Below, piece by piece: positions 12,489-24,433 of a stretch of 64,000 bases of DNA. Numbering within the stretch: the first letter of the stretch is position 1; every line of letters starts with the position of its first letter. Source of the stretch: Linum tenue (Eukaryota > Streptophyta > Magnoliopsida > Malpighiales > Linaceae); the NCBI GenBank assembly GCA_946122785.1, contig CAMGYJ010000008.1:13231475-13295474 (forward strand), written 5' to 3'. Both the position numbers and the translations under genes were made by a program. The notes beneath the pieces are model-generated. The model made no database searches, had not been told where the DNA came from, and saw only the letters and a list, made by a program, of their open reading frames with translations.

Positions 12489-14342
12489 CTTCTCTTTCAA
12501 TTAATGATACAAAGGAAGCTGCCTACAAGCAAGGAAACAACTCTCAGAGACATAAACGTAAGCATAAACCAAGGCAAAACCATGACGTTACATGGTAAAC
12601 TCAAAGCTATCCAGCTTAAAACATTAATGGCAACAAATTCAGTGAAATGCCAAGATAGTCAAAAGGGGGAAATGCCATAGTACATCTCAGCCCTCAGCAA
12701 GGGGTTTGCATTACAGCAATAACAACAGCAAATAATACCCCTTATCTACTCTGTCCTAAATGGTTGCAGTATTGCGATGCATGATTAACCACTAATTCTG
12801 CTCGATTCTATATGCGTTGAAGCAGAACGATGACAACTTGTCAGCTCTATATACGTACAGTGCCCATCTCAACTTTGAAATCCACTAAATTGGTAAGGAA
12901 GCAATTACTTGGTAGCGAATTCCATCGACGATTAACTTAAGACTACATAGTTCCAGAGCATAGAATGAGCATGGAATTCCTTCTCAATGCCACGCAACTT
13001 CCATGAAGATAATACAGGAACGCAAAGAAAAACCCTAACCGCACATGAACACGCAAATTGAAAGGCGCCACCAACTGACAAACTGAACACTACCGGCTAA
13101 AGATAAGGTACGAGCAAGTTCGAACAAGGAAAGAAACATAACGAGAAGAAACCTGACAATGGAGAACACGCTTGTGAACACGGCGGGAGAAGGAATCAGA
13201 AACAGGGGGAAGAAGCAAAGATACGTTGTTGGTCCATTGAGGAAAGCCTGAGAAACGAATGGTTCTTCCAGCGACAGAGGGGGGCGGTTTTTATTCTAAC
13301 TTTAGGGTTTTATCATAGTTGGAAGAAACCGCCGGAGAGCTTCTGGTTTTGTCTTTTATTAAGGATTTCTTCCTTCTCCCGTTTTGTTCTCTCTCTCCGC
13401 CGTGCTGGTGTTGGCGGTGGTCGTAGTGGCGCGGCGGTGAAATACTGAAGAGATTAGCGTTGTTTCAAAATTATTCAACTGCGTCGAAGGAATTTGGTGC
13501 CTTTCCTTTTCAGTTATCGGGTTCCAGAGAATAACCTTTTTACCCCCGGCTAGGCCCGGCCCATCTTCCACCGGAACCAAGTCTAGAGTTCTCTCTAAGC
13601 TTTTGGTCCTAGGGCCCATTGGAAAATTATAGGGCAATGAGAAAACCCTCGTAAAATATCACTGTCAAGTGTCAACCGTATATTTTATTATTTTATCAGC
13701 AACGAAATACATTTATCATACGAAATAATGAATATAATTGTTTTATTCAGATAATTAGAAAGCAAAACGTGAGGAAACATATGCGAAAGTGACGATGAAC
13801 GTTTTGATGTATACATAGTAGTAATTTAGTAACCCAATTTTACGAATTTGATTAATTTAAGTATCTTTTGGTTGAGTCTCTTGAAGACAATAACTACAAT
13901 AATTTTTTCATTGCTCTTAAATTCCTTCAATCTAATTAGGCTCGTAGATACGTACAAGCAACTACAAGTAATTTCTTATTATTTAACAACAAATAAAATA
14001 AAGGATTTGCAAGAAAGTTACTACGAATTAATGTGCATTTCATATCACGTGACCACGAATTGTATGTTTCAAAAAAATTACCGGCTCATTGTTCTTATTC
14101 ATCACGATCAAGCATAAGGTTTGAAATCAACAAAGCAAAATTTTCGTGATTTCCTCAGCTATCATTGTTGAGAGTCCATGATACAAGACATGTATTTTCT
14201 TATTCACTAATCACTGGTCACCAACATACAGTTCTCGAGCTATACAACGTATATATAGTTATATACTTTCGCTTCCTACAACCCTAAGTCCTAACCAGTG
14301 GCCTCATCAATATGCTAATGCCATTACTTGGTATGCAAAGCG
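12489..14342. other. 5' leader of the CID gene and intergenic DNA
   Basis: The first several hundred bases probably hold the 5' UTR of the minus-strand CID gene. A possible donor (CAG|GT read on the minus strand) lies near 13151, so a non-coding first exon could cover about 13152-13260. From 13.3 kb on I see no supported feature. Confidence 0.35.
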
Positions 14343-14607
14343 TGCTTAATTATATTATTTGACATACGTACAATAGCCTTTGCAAATAATTATAATTTTA
14401 CTCTTTTCTCCCTAACAGTTTCCGCTTACAAGCAAAAGTTGAATGTAAATTATAAAGACTATTACATCAAAAGGAAATTCGTTGGGAGGATATAAGTAAA
14501 AAGAACTGTCCAAGATCGAATCTTATTACTACCTAATTAAAGATTGATGTCAGTTTATTAAACATACCTGAAAAAAATATTTTAGTACGTTCTAAGCTAA
14601 CGAAATG

Positions 14608-14609
<2 letters not shown>

Positions 14610-14653
<44 letters not shown>
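14610..14653. repeat. (TA)n microsatellite
   Basis: About 22 TA units lie inside duplication unit A. Unit C has only four or so at the matching place (near 18160), so the run expanded after duplication. Confidence 0.9.
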
Positions 14654-14656
<3 letters not shown>

Positions 14657-14765
14657 ACATGTATAATTGTTTTATTCATATCATTAAAATTATATTGAGT
14701 ATGTTACACGATACGATAGTGATTATTGACATACTCATGTACAATAAAAATTTAGTTGTTGAATA

Positions 14766-15029
14766 TCATAAGAGTTTGATGGGTTTAATCTTCGGAGCAT
14801 CTTTTGGTAGAGTCCCTCGAAGAAGATGACCACAATGATCATCACACCGCTTGTAAAGCGCTTCATAAGTCTCTGCAGGGATATAATTCGAGGAAATAGG
14901 CATGTTTGTGAACCCTGTGCAACGCTTAAAACAAGCCTTAAAAGTGTTTGTGACGCACAAATGTGGGGAAGTGTGAGCAACGACGAATAGTATAAGAATT
15001 AATGACACAATGGTTTTGATGTTTGTCAT
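14766..15029 (-). CDS. Small secreted Cys-rich peptide, copy A
   Basis: An 87-residue single-exon frame. It begins with a hydrophobic signal peptide (about residues 1-20, IVSLILILFVVAH) and gives a mature peptide of about 65 residues. The mature part has one Cys just after the signal, then CFKRC and, 24 residues on, CDDHC, ending in a basic tail (PKIKPIKLL). Paired C-x3-C motifs separated by a linker resemble alpha-hairpinin-type helical hairpins, but the linker is longer than usual and I do not recognise the family. Secretion is inferred from the leader. The reading frame is conserved in copies B and C, which supports a real gene. Confidence 0.72.
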   Translation of the reverse strand: MTNIKTIVSLILILFVVAHTSPHLCVTNTFKACFKRCTGFTNMPISSNYIPAETYEALYKRCDDHCGHLLRGTLPKDAPKIKPIKLL

Positions 15030-15307
15030 GATCGTGATGTCTTTATTCTCCGTATGAATATAATCAAGTTTTGTCCAAACTAAGATGATTTCTTTGGTAG
15101 ATTCTCATTACTTATAATTTATCACCTTTATAACTAAATAAGCTAGAAGACATAGATGACATTAATTACTCATATCCGACAAACGTATTAGTGAGAATTA
15201 AATTCCTGTCCTTTTTTGAACGTAAAGAAAGTAAATAATTTGTGAGAAGGTTACTAATAATGCTTAGTCGACATTGATGGGGTTTATTATGTAAACATAT
15301 ATATTAG

Positions 15308-15958
15308 TAGGACTGGAAGTTTGGTACCGGTATTTGGGATATACCGAATACCGTATCGAATTTGTATATATTTGATATTACCGAATACACGTATTATTTC
15401 TTGGGATTGGGATTGAGATTGAATTTCAATTGTTATTCGGTATTAGGGATTACGGGATTGTGATCGGTATATACCGAAATACCGATCAATACCGGAATAT
15501 AAGCTAGTGTGTATTTTATCCTCTCAACTAGACTCTCTCATTCACTCCTACACGGCCCTCAACCACCAAGAGTGTTATTTGATTATATATAGATCATTTT
15601 ATCACTATTAATAGTCGTCTCTCTACCTCCAATTTGTCAAATTAACGATTACCAATGACAAGAACTTGAAATGTCTTCTCTCCTCCATTCTCCTTAATAA
15701 TATCCTAATTCAAAACTCTTTGCTAAGTCTTTTCCCACTAAATTAAACAAAAAAATCAAATTTATATATTTAATTATTAATTGCAAAGGTAATTAATTTT
15801 GTATTCGATAATACCGATTGGGCTACCGAAATACCGATTGGGATTCCAAAATATTTAGGGATTGGGATACCGAAATTATTTAGGAATTGATATTGACTTT
15901 AGGGGGTAATTCGGTATTTGGTATTAGGATACCGATACCGTAGTGATTTCCATCCCTA
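15308..15958. mobile_element. Non-autonomous hAT element, 651 bp
   Basis: It begins TAGGACTGGAA (15308) and ends TTCCATCCCTA (15958), imperfect inverted termini. The flanks TATATTAG (15300-15307) and GATATTAG (15959-15966) match at 7 of 8 bases, a slightly decayed hAT target duplication. Subterminal blocks repeat TACCGAATACCG-type words. There is no coding frame. It sits at the edge of duplication unit A. Confidence 0.8.
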
Positions 15959-16236
15959 GATATTAGCCAATATTCAAAAGGAAGAGTAACAGCAATTAAC
16001 AATAATATTAGAGTTAAAACCCCTACATTTTTAGTGTATGTTTATGATCATAATTAAATTCTCTTTGTACACATAACGTTCACATGAAGCCAAGGCAACA
16101 TACATTTTTTTGACATATAATTATTTTAGTGAGATCATTAAAATTCAAAACGAGAGGATACATATTTGTACTATTTATATTACACGACAATGATTATTGA
16201 CATTCTCATGTACGATAGGAATTTATTTGTTGAATA

Positions 16237-16518
16237 TTATAAGAATTTGATGGGTTTAATCTTCGGACCATCTTTGGGTGTAGTCCCTCGAAGAAGATGA
16301 CCACAATGATTTTCACACGATCTGTAAAGCGCGGCGTAAGCGTCAGGAGGGAACGTCAAACTAGGATTTGTAGAAACGGGCAATTTGTCCACCCCTGTGC
16401 AACGCTCATAACAAGCCTTGTAAGTGTATGCAGTGCACAAATGATGAGAGCCATTGTTAGCAACAAAAAATATTATAAGAACTAATGACACATTTATTCT
16501 GGTGTTTATCATGACCAT
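16237..16518 (-). CDS. Small secreted Cys-rich peptide, copy B (diverged)
   Basis: A 93-residue single-exon relative of copies A and C. It has the same plan: signal peptide, CYERC, then CENHC, and the tail PKIKPIKFL. It differs by a 4-residue longer linker (about 28 residues) and many substitutions, yet all five Cys, the HCGHLLRGT segment and the tail are kept. Conservation at protein level in a diverged copy argues for selection. The upstream ATG adds MV before MINTR; the second ATG is equally possible. Function unknown. Confidence 0.7.
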   Translation of the reverse strand: MVMINTRINVSLVLIIFFVANNGSHHLCTAYTYKACYERCTGVDKLPVSTNPSLTFPPDAYAALYRSCENHCGHLLRGTTPKDGPKIKPIKFL

Positions 16519-16776
16519 GATGTCTTTGTTCTCAGTATGGATATAATCAAATTTTGTTCAAACTAAACTGTTTTCTTTGGTACATTGCCATGACTTAGAT
16601 TTATCTATCTTTATATATAAGCTAAAAAGTGTAGAGGACCTTAATTACTCATACTCGGCAAACGCACAAGTAATGAGAATTAATTTTTTGTTGTTTTAAA
16701 ACGGTAAAGAAAGTAAATGATATGTCAGAAGGTTATAAATAATGCTTAGTCGACATTGATGGAGCTTATCATGTTA

Positions 16777-17352
16777 AGCATACAATATAATAATAATAAT
16801 AATTATTATTATTTTCTATTTATTTTTCTCAACTGCATTTTGTTGCATTGCTTTGTACCACTTAGCTACAAAGTACAAACTCTCCACTCTTTTTGCTATC
16901 CACAATCCTATAATCTCTCATGTAATCATTATTTATTCCTGCACATCCATAATAAACACACGATTTATTCATCATTTCACTTCCGATGAAAACACATGGC
17001 CCACCTTTTAAAATAAATCCAAACTGCTTATTGTTGACTTAGAAGTCGTTTGTCTGTAGAATTTTAAAAAATGAAGGATTTAAGTAAAACTCTGGATTTT
17101 ATAGATGAATTATGTGAGATTTTGTCCCTTTGGATTTGTGTTGGATTTTAAAAAGTGATGGTTTGCTTGTTGGATTTCATAATGGATTTCTGCCCATGGG
17201 ATTTATTAATTATAGGCTGATTTACATTTGTATCCTTTATGATTTATGTCCTCGATGTTCAATATAGAAAATATTGAATGTAAATCATAAGACCGCCGTG
17301 CTTGTCTTTCTCGACGGAATCTTTCCCTACAGCTACCACATCATTTGCAGCG
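16777..17352. other. Intergenic between peptide copies
   Basis: AT-rich DNA with an ATA/ATT inverted run (about 16785-16812). No coding segment was recognised. Confidence 0.4.
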
Positions 17353-17537
17353 GGGATGGGATTAGGTGCTAACCCTTATAGGGGGTTAGCACCGTGATAA
17401 CTAGCAAAAAACGCTACTAAAAACAACGAAATCACTACGGATTATTATAAAATCAATACAACATCTAAGCTAAATCACTACTAATCCTTGGTTAGTACGG
17501 TGCTAACTCTTGTACAATTAGCACCGTAACCAGTCCC
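17353..17537. mobile_element. Tiny MULE-type MITE with palindromic ends, 185 bp
   Basis: A perfect 9-bp target duplication, TTTGCAGCG, lies at 17344-17352 and 17538-17546. The ends start GGGATGGGATTAGGTGCTAA and, inverted, GGGACTGGTTACGGTGCTAA, and stay alignable for about 50 bp. Each terminal repeat is itself a hairpin: GGTGCTAACCC with GGGTTAGCACC on the left, ACGGTGCTAA with TTAGCACCGT on the right. A 9-bp duplication and long terminal repeats fit Mutator-like elements. No coding capacity. Confidence 0.88.
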
Positions 17538-17907
17538 TTTGCAGCGACAACGACTTGGACCTTGTACAGTTGGCCTCCTCGGCTAGATGCAACCAAATCA
17601 AGCTTTAACCTTTCCAATCCCTGCTCGTAGTGACGGTTGCTCTCCCCTCGTCCCCTGTTTCTGAACAAAACAACTATTAATCGGAGTTTACGTTTCTTGA
17701 TTAATCGTAGTGAGTAGTGACTAGCGTATTTTTGGATTGTACACCAATTATTAATCGGAGTTTGAGAAACGATATTACCCCACCTTTTAATGGGTGAACT
17801 CTTGTTTCTAAATTTCCAATCCAAATTATAGAATTATTTGGCTAAAAAAAATCGGTGATTCTGAATCGTCGAAATATATCAAAATACATCTAACAAATAT
17901 GAATGCT

Positions 17908-18808
17908 TAATTATATTATACGACAGACGTACAATAGCCTTTGCGAATAACTTTAATTTTGCTCTTTTCTCCCTAACAATTTCCATTTACAAGCAAAAGT
18001 TGAATGTAAATTATAAAGACTATTACATCAAAAGGAAATTCGTTGGGAGGATATTAGTAAAAGGAACTGTCCAAGATCTAATCTTTTTACTACCTAATTA
18101 AAGATTGATGTCAGTTTATTAAACATACCTGAAAAAAATATTTTAGTACGTTCTAGGTTATATATATATCCGACATGTATAATTGTTTTATTCATATCAT
18201 TAAAATTATATTGAGTATGTTACACGATAGTGATTATTGACATACTCATGTACAATAAAAATTTAGTTGTTGAATATCATAAGAGTTTGATGGGTTTAAT
18301 CTTCGGAGCATCTTTTGGTAGAGTCCCTCGAAGAAGATGACCACAATGATCATCACACCGCTTGTAAAGCGCTTCATAAGTCTCTGCAGGGATGTAATTC
18401 GAGGAAATAGGCATGTTTGTGAACCCTGTGCAACGCTTAAAACAAGCCTTGAAAGTGTCTGCGGCGCACAGATGTGGGAAAGTGTGAGCAACGATGGATA
18501 GTATAAGAACTAATGACACAATGGTTTTGGTGTTTGTCATGATCGTGATGTCTTTATTCTCTATATGAATATAATAAAGTTTTGTTCAAACTAAGATGAT
18601 TTCTTTGGTAGATTCTCATTACTTATAATTTATCACCTTTATAATTAAATAAGCTAGAAGACATAGATGACATTAATTACTCATATTCTGCAAACGTATT
18701 AGTGAGAATTAAATTTCCGTCCGTTTTTTAACGTAAAGAAAGTACATAATTTGTGAGAAGGTTACTTATAATGCTTAGTCGACATTGATGGGGTTTATTA
18801 TGTAAACA
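17908..18808. repeat. Duplication unit C carrying a Cys-rich peptide gene
   Basis: Near-copy of unit A (14343-15302), matching over both flanks and the peptide CDS, with a much shorter TA run near 18160. It ends at the same GTCGACATTGATGGGG landmark. Confidence 0.85.
18277..18540 (-). CDS. Small secreted Cys-rich peptide, copy C
   Basis: An 87-residue single-exon peptide. From the TFKAC segment to the C-terminus it is identical to copy A, while the leader and the few residues after it differ at about eight positions. It has signal peptide about 1-20, then CFKRC, a 24-residue linker, CDDHC and the basic tail. Function unknown; a secreted defence or signalling peptide is a guess from architecture only. 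Confidence 0.72.
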   Translation of the reverse strand: MTNTKTIVSLVLILSIVAHTFPHLCAADTFKACFKRCTGFTNMPISSNYIPAETYEALYKRCDDHCGHLLRGTLPKDAPKIKPIKLL

Positions 18809-19074
18809 TTTATATACACTAGCTCGTACCTTGTTGTCTAATAATTGCTCACCGTCAATCTACATAATTCTCATTAAGCTTACTCTAGAGACACCCGGCC
18901 CACCTGTTACATAAATCGAAAGTGAAACTACTCATTCTCATTAATGACTTAATTACTTTTCTCGCGTTCAAATTTAAAGTCCAAAATGACTAAACAATAC
19001 CCGTACTGTCTCATTGCATTAACAATTAAAAGTTCAAACATAAACATGAACTAAGATCCGAATGCTAAACATCA

Positions 19075-21366
19075 TCAGGCGGCACCGGCACCGGCACCGG
19101 CACCGGGTCGGAATTTGTATCCCTTGGCCTGAAATAGAAACCAACCGAGGTTGAGAGCCGCTAGCGCAGCCACCACAAAGTAGTGGTAGTCTAGCCTCCC
19201 TCCATTATCCGACAACCAATTGATCTTGCTGTTAGTCGGCGATTTGGTGGCAGCACCGACGATACTGTCGACCATCACGGCGCCAAAGCTGCCGAAAGAG
19301 TAGCCTAGCGCGAACAAGCCGCCCGTCAAGCTGGCCATTGTTGCGGGAAGCTCGGCGTGGTAGAAGTCTATCTGAGCCACGCCGTTAAACCCGTCGGCGA
19401 CTCCGAGGAGCACCAGCTGCGGCACCAGCCAAAACACAGGCGGCGGCTCCACGCGTCGCCGGCGCTGGCCTTCCACAATCGCCGCCACAGCCACAGCAAG
19501 GGTGGAGATGCACATGCCGGTCCCCATTCTCTTCAGTGTGGACAGCTCCAACAGCCTTTTGATGCGGTTCTGAGCACCACCGCTTCTCCTCTTTCCGGCG
19601 AGTGGGATGATGACGTTGTTGTAGAGTGCGACCCACGTGGTGAGGGCCACCGCCGAGAAGATCCCCGTTGAAGCCGCCGGGAGTTTCAGCTTGGTGCCAA
19701 TCCTCCTGTCCATGGCGGACGCCTGGACGTATCCGTGAGTTTGGAGCTCCGACGACACCATCTGGTAGATGACGGCGGGAGCCCACATCAGCAGCACCTT
19801 CACCACCGATTTGGCGTCCTCCACTTGTTCAATGGAGCAGAGTCTCCATGGCTGCTGCAGGTGGTAGTCCACGGCTGAAGGCCTCGCCGTGGTGATTTCT
19901 CGTCCTTCTTCTTCCTCCCCGGCGTTGCTGCTGATTGCCGCCGGGAGGATGGCCGCCTTCTCCAACAACCTGCAGCAGGCACGTCGCAGGAGGCAGATGA
20001 AAAGAAAAATGAAAAGGTTGGAATTTAAAAGAAGGAGATAGCCCATTCATTCTTATGGACGTTTTGGTCCAAATATGGGCTCAGGCCCAACGTTACCAAC
20101 AGATCACTTTAATCTCAAAGGGCCCAATTTACCAATAGAAAGAAGCACATACGATACAATACAATAGGTTGGTTCATTTTCTATTTATTTATTTAATTAA
20201 TTTCCTCCTCCTCCCTCTCATTTTCATGCTTATTAATTAGTAATTAATTCATGCACGTACGGCACAGATTGAATAGAAGAGGCACAATTCAGAGCGTTTA
20301 CCTGAGGTGGTTGGTCCGGCAAACGGTGGCGGCGGGCTGGCCATGAGAAGGGCAGGTGAAGAGGTGATTGGGGTCGGAAGGAAATGGCAGATTCCGGTTC
20401 CTGAAGCTGGCGATGAAGACCTGCAGCACCGAGACCACGGGGCTCCCAGCCGGCTTGGACTTGACGTAGATTGGCGATCCAGCGAAGAAGAGGATGCAGG
20501 AGAGCAGCATAAAGCAGGCCGGGATGAGAAACCCCACCACCCAACTGTTTGTGATTTCCTGAACGATGGGTATCACTATGAGCGAGGCGGTGATGGAGAG
20601 AGTGAAAGAAGCGTAATTCCAGCTAATGAATCTCTCCTTCCCTCGCTGCCCTGCCTCCGTCGTGAGATCGTATTGGTCGATCCCGAACGGCAGGTTGCAC
20701 GACCGGATCCCTGCAGCCGCCAGCGTGAAGAAGAAGAAGCTGGCCCAGAGCAGCGCCATCTGCCATGCTTTTGGATTTGGACTCTCCATGAGTCCCTGTC
20801 GTGGGTGCATCCCGGGGATCGCGGTCAATGTTAAAAGTACCGCCGCCTAAATAAATTTCAAGAAAGATAAGAAGATCGATGGAGGACATTTAATTAATTA
20901 TTAGGAAGCAGGCCGATGTTAATTAGGCAAGGTCGAGCGAGTAGTACTAGTGTGGAAGCTGGGAGAAGCACTTGACTGACTGACTTACCAGCAGGGAGCA
21001 GGGTGTGGAGATGGAAAGGGTTGTGAAGCGTCCGAGGTAAGAGTCGGACAAGACGGCTCCCAGGAGCGGCACCAAGTTGGTGAAGCCCCCATAGAGAAAC
21101 ATGGTGATTGCAGCTTGGTGTTGAGTGAAATTGAAGGCTTGCATTAGGAATGGTTGGAGGAGGGAGACGGCGCCAATGGAGCACATTTTCTCTAGGGTTT
21201 CGTTGGTGATGATGAGGGCGACGGCTTTGGTGGTTTTTGAAAGCTTCAAGGAAGGGAGGTGGAGGCGGTGGCGGTGGCGAGATGGGAAGCAGGTGAAAGT
21301 TGGGGTTGGAAGAAGTGTGGGAAGCTGGAACTGGTCTTGGAGAAAGCTTGACATTCGAGAACCCAT
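19075..21366 (-). CDS. NPF (NRT1/PTR family) transporter, intact
   Basis: Three exons with consistent phase, 21366-20989, 20846-20302 and 19969-19075, give 605 residues, the usual NPF length. The first exon carries the TM1 region with NETLEK, a version of the ExxER proton-coupling motif, and LGAVLSDSYLGRF. The second has the PTR signature variant FGIDQYDL, GSPIYVKSKP and SFRNRNLPFP. The third has WRLCSIEQVEDAK, QIDFYHAELP and about five more membrane segments. NPF proteins are 12-helix proton-coupled transporters for nitrate, peptides, hormones or glucosinolates; the substrate here cannot be read from sequence. It looks nearest to NPF1/NPF2-type proteins (uncertain). The C-terminus is a Gly-Ala repeat from a GGCACC-type tandem repeat. 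Four ruined relatives lie downstream. Confidence 0.88.
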
Positions 21367-24300
21367 GGTGGCTTGGCTAGCTCAGCTGTGGAAGGAGAAT
21401 GGTACCGTACGTACTAGCTGGCTATGGTAAGTAGAATAGAATTGGAGTCTGCTCTGCTGGGCTACCTATTTATCTTGCCTGCACATACCATAAAGTGAAG
21501 TGAGAGAGATGAGACGACAGACTTCTTTTTTCATTTCCCTTAGCCTGTGCCTGTGCCCATCAGCAGCCTGGGGAACGATGGATGGATATCCTTCTCCCTT
21601 CGCCCATATCTGGCCTTTAATTTGCAATGCTTCCCCATGCATACACAATGGATCAGTTAATGATGTTTGCACCAAATAGGTATACGCCATACATGACTAC
21701 AAGTTACCAACACAGCCTAAGTGATGGAAACAAACAATCAAAGTGCAATACATCAATTCAAGGATTGTGCTTGCCTAGGGAAGCTAATAACAAAGAGAAG
21801 CTACCTAGCCTGCTTGCTTTTCATTCCACTCTGATCCAAGTTGCAGTTCAAATTAAAGTATATACCCAGACCAGATTGGTGAATACGTGAATGGTTTCAC
21901 TTCTCATGCATTCATATCATGCCATGCCAGACAAGTAATCATAAAGTGGTGGTTCAACCTAGCTATATGCATTTGACAACATTTGAAGTGGTGAGTCAAA
22001 CTAATATCTCAACTAGCTTTGCTGTTATGACTCTGTTGAGTGTTAAGTCACTAGCTAGCCACATATAGCTAGGTATAATTAAGCTTTATGGCTAAATAAT
22101 TGGGGAACTTGATCGATCCTACGTAACGTACGTATAATATCTACTGATCGATGACAACAACATATATACATATCATGCATATGCATGCAATATCGATGAT
22201 GACGTACAATATTATTGACACTGGAATACTGTCAAAATAAAGGCCTAAGTTATAAAATATATTTGATGCATCACGATGGCAATACTATTCTTGCACCAAG
22301 AATTAAAATGTGGAACTAAGTGGTAGTAGTGCAAATTGGTATATGATCGATCGATCTCGTGTTATCTAAATCATTCAATTGATAAATAGAGGCTTATTAG
22401 TAACACAATCTCTTATTAATTTTGTTGTCGGGTATGTAAATGAATCCTATATTCAATCAAGGTTATGACCAAAGCATGTAGTTGCATGGGATGCTTTCTT
22501 TAATTTAGATGATGACATGCATGATGTTATCATCACAATGCATGTTCGAGAACACCAATTTATTATATATGTAGTTACCTTAATATTTTTGATACCACAA
22601 CTGATCAACTCGATGGATGTTCAAATTTGACATGGCTTAATTAACTAGGGTTTGTTCGGATATGGTCTACACGACCTGCATCTTTCGTCGAGAGACTAAC
22701 CAGTTGAAATTAAAGATGCTCTCAGGACAATACCCATCAGATCAAGTTACTATGAAGATGAAGTTAGCAACTAAAATATATGACTACTATATATACATGG
22801 GAAGATCAATCAACTTAATATATTATATGTACAACTAGAACTAGTATATGTGATATGTTACATTAGCTTCACCCGTGAAAGAACTAGCTAGCTAGGTACA
22901 TTTTCTTCTTAATTCTAAATATTGTTCAAGCTGACATATCTAACTCTAGGTAGTAAACAATATTAGCAATTTACACCATGCATGTTGAAACTCTAGGCAG
23001 TAAAACTTTTTTACAAGTCTTCTAAGTTAGCGTTTCCAACCAAGATGCATTAATAACTTCTATCATGGTGCGTAATGGTGTGTGGAAAGACAACTGTACG
23101 TACAAGTTTCTTTTTATCTTTCCCTTCCCAAGGAAATGATGATAGATAGAGTATCACAGGCAGTACGTAGTACACCATTTAATTTAATTTAATTTAATTT
23201 AATTTGTCTGTCTTCATAATCTCTAGCTATCAGTGCCAAATGCCAATGAAGTTCGTTTAGGGTAGGATCGGAAAGGTACCATCCCCTATGTCCCAATCAA
23301 GTGCCATGCTTTGGCTTTCTTCTACGATGCTTCGTACGTGTCAGCATTTCAATGTATAAGTTGATGCTGATGTATTTCATACATGCGCATTCCAACTTTT
23401 AAGTTCATCGTCATTTCTAGAGGCAAACTCATCAATAACCAGTGAAGTACTCATGGAACCAAGGAATAACAGGAATGGTAAAATGGTTTGGTTCGGTTAT
23501 AGCTGAACTGTGTTGACCACAAAATTTGAAACGATTTAGGTAAGTTTCGCATATAATCACAATTTATTGGTTAAGAAAACTGATTAATCAAAATCATTAA
23601 GATCATGTTTCGGTTTGAAAAGACTGAAAAATCTTGTTTAATGGTTACTAATAAAATGACTCTCGTCCCCAGTACTGGTCGCGGGTAGGGTTTCGGTTTC
23701 TTAATGATTTGGTTCTTTTAATAGAAATCGATAATATTTGGTATATACTCATTTGGAACCAATAAGAAAGACTATCGGTTAATAAATAATTAAATATGCT
23801 TATCAATCGATTCAGACTAACATAATAATATATTAGACTTGTAAACCAGTTTGATTCGGTTATATATATCTAATTCGTTAGAAATTCCGTTTTCGTTGTG
23901 GAGCGACTGAAAACCTGTTTAATGATTTGAATAAGGTACTCAAAGCAATTTACGTACTCTTATCACTAAGCGGATTCGATATAAACAATTTCTTAAAGGT
24001 TTCGTTCCTTTAATCGAGACTTTGTTAACGTGGTAGTTAGTATGGTGACTTGTTGATTGTTATCCATGATTCCAACTTCAACGTCGTCTTCCACGACGAG
24101 TACACAAACCTCATGCATGCCAACAAGAGGGGAAGCCATAAGGCCGAACTCCCACGAGCCACGACCACATCCATTAATAACCACTAATTATTATTAATCA
24201 AATGATCTTTATACAAACAATGTTGAACATGCACTAGGTGTTATGTATATATCTATATAGTCTGTTTATAATTTTATTTTCAGAATGTAAGTTTGTTATC

Positions 24301-24433
24301 ATAAATCGAAATGGCTACATGTAGAAAACAAGGAAAGAAAGTAAGTAATTGAGCAAATACAATATAAATTGTGATGTTCGAATACATTGATAAATCCTAC
24401 CATTTATTTATTGAAGTTCTCCATCAAAACATA
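21367..24433. other. Intergenic upstream of the NPF gene
   Basis: The first few hundred bases should be the promoter of the minus-strand NPF gene. A weak TATA-like GATAAATAGG (minus strand) lies at 21465-21474. The rest is AT-rich with an AATTT pentanucleotide run at about 23177-23204. No CDS or bounded transposon was supported. Confidence 0.4.

Larger units (their letters stand above)
14343..15302. repeat. Duplication unit A carrying a Cys-rich peptide gene
   Basis: This roughly 0.95-kb segment is repeated with high similarity at 17908-18808 (unit C) and 25484-26360 (unit D). A shorter, more diverged relative lies at about 16186-16776 (unit B). Shared landmarks are TTGAATGTAAAT and ATTCGTTGGGAGGATAT on one side, the peptide CDS, and AATGCTTAGTCGACATTGATGG at the far edge of A, B and C. 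Each unit has the gene in the same minus orientation. Confidence 0.85.

Noticed and set aside
13359..13637. 92-residue minus frame upstream of the CID gene
   Set aside because: Low-complexity, no homology recognised, lies in probable promoter DNA.
14735..14980. 81-residue minus frame overlapping peptide copy A, also open in copy C and partly in D
   Set aside because: It lacks a signal peptide or Cys pattern, and copy B does not keep it. It is open because A, C and D are near-identical DNA.
20307..20834. 175-residue plus frame opposite NPF exon 2
   Set aside because: Antisense shadow; the minus strand holds the splice-consistent NPF exon.
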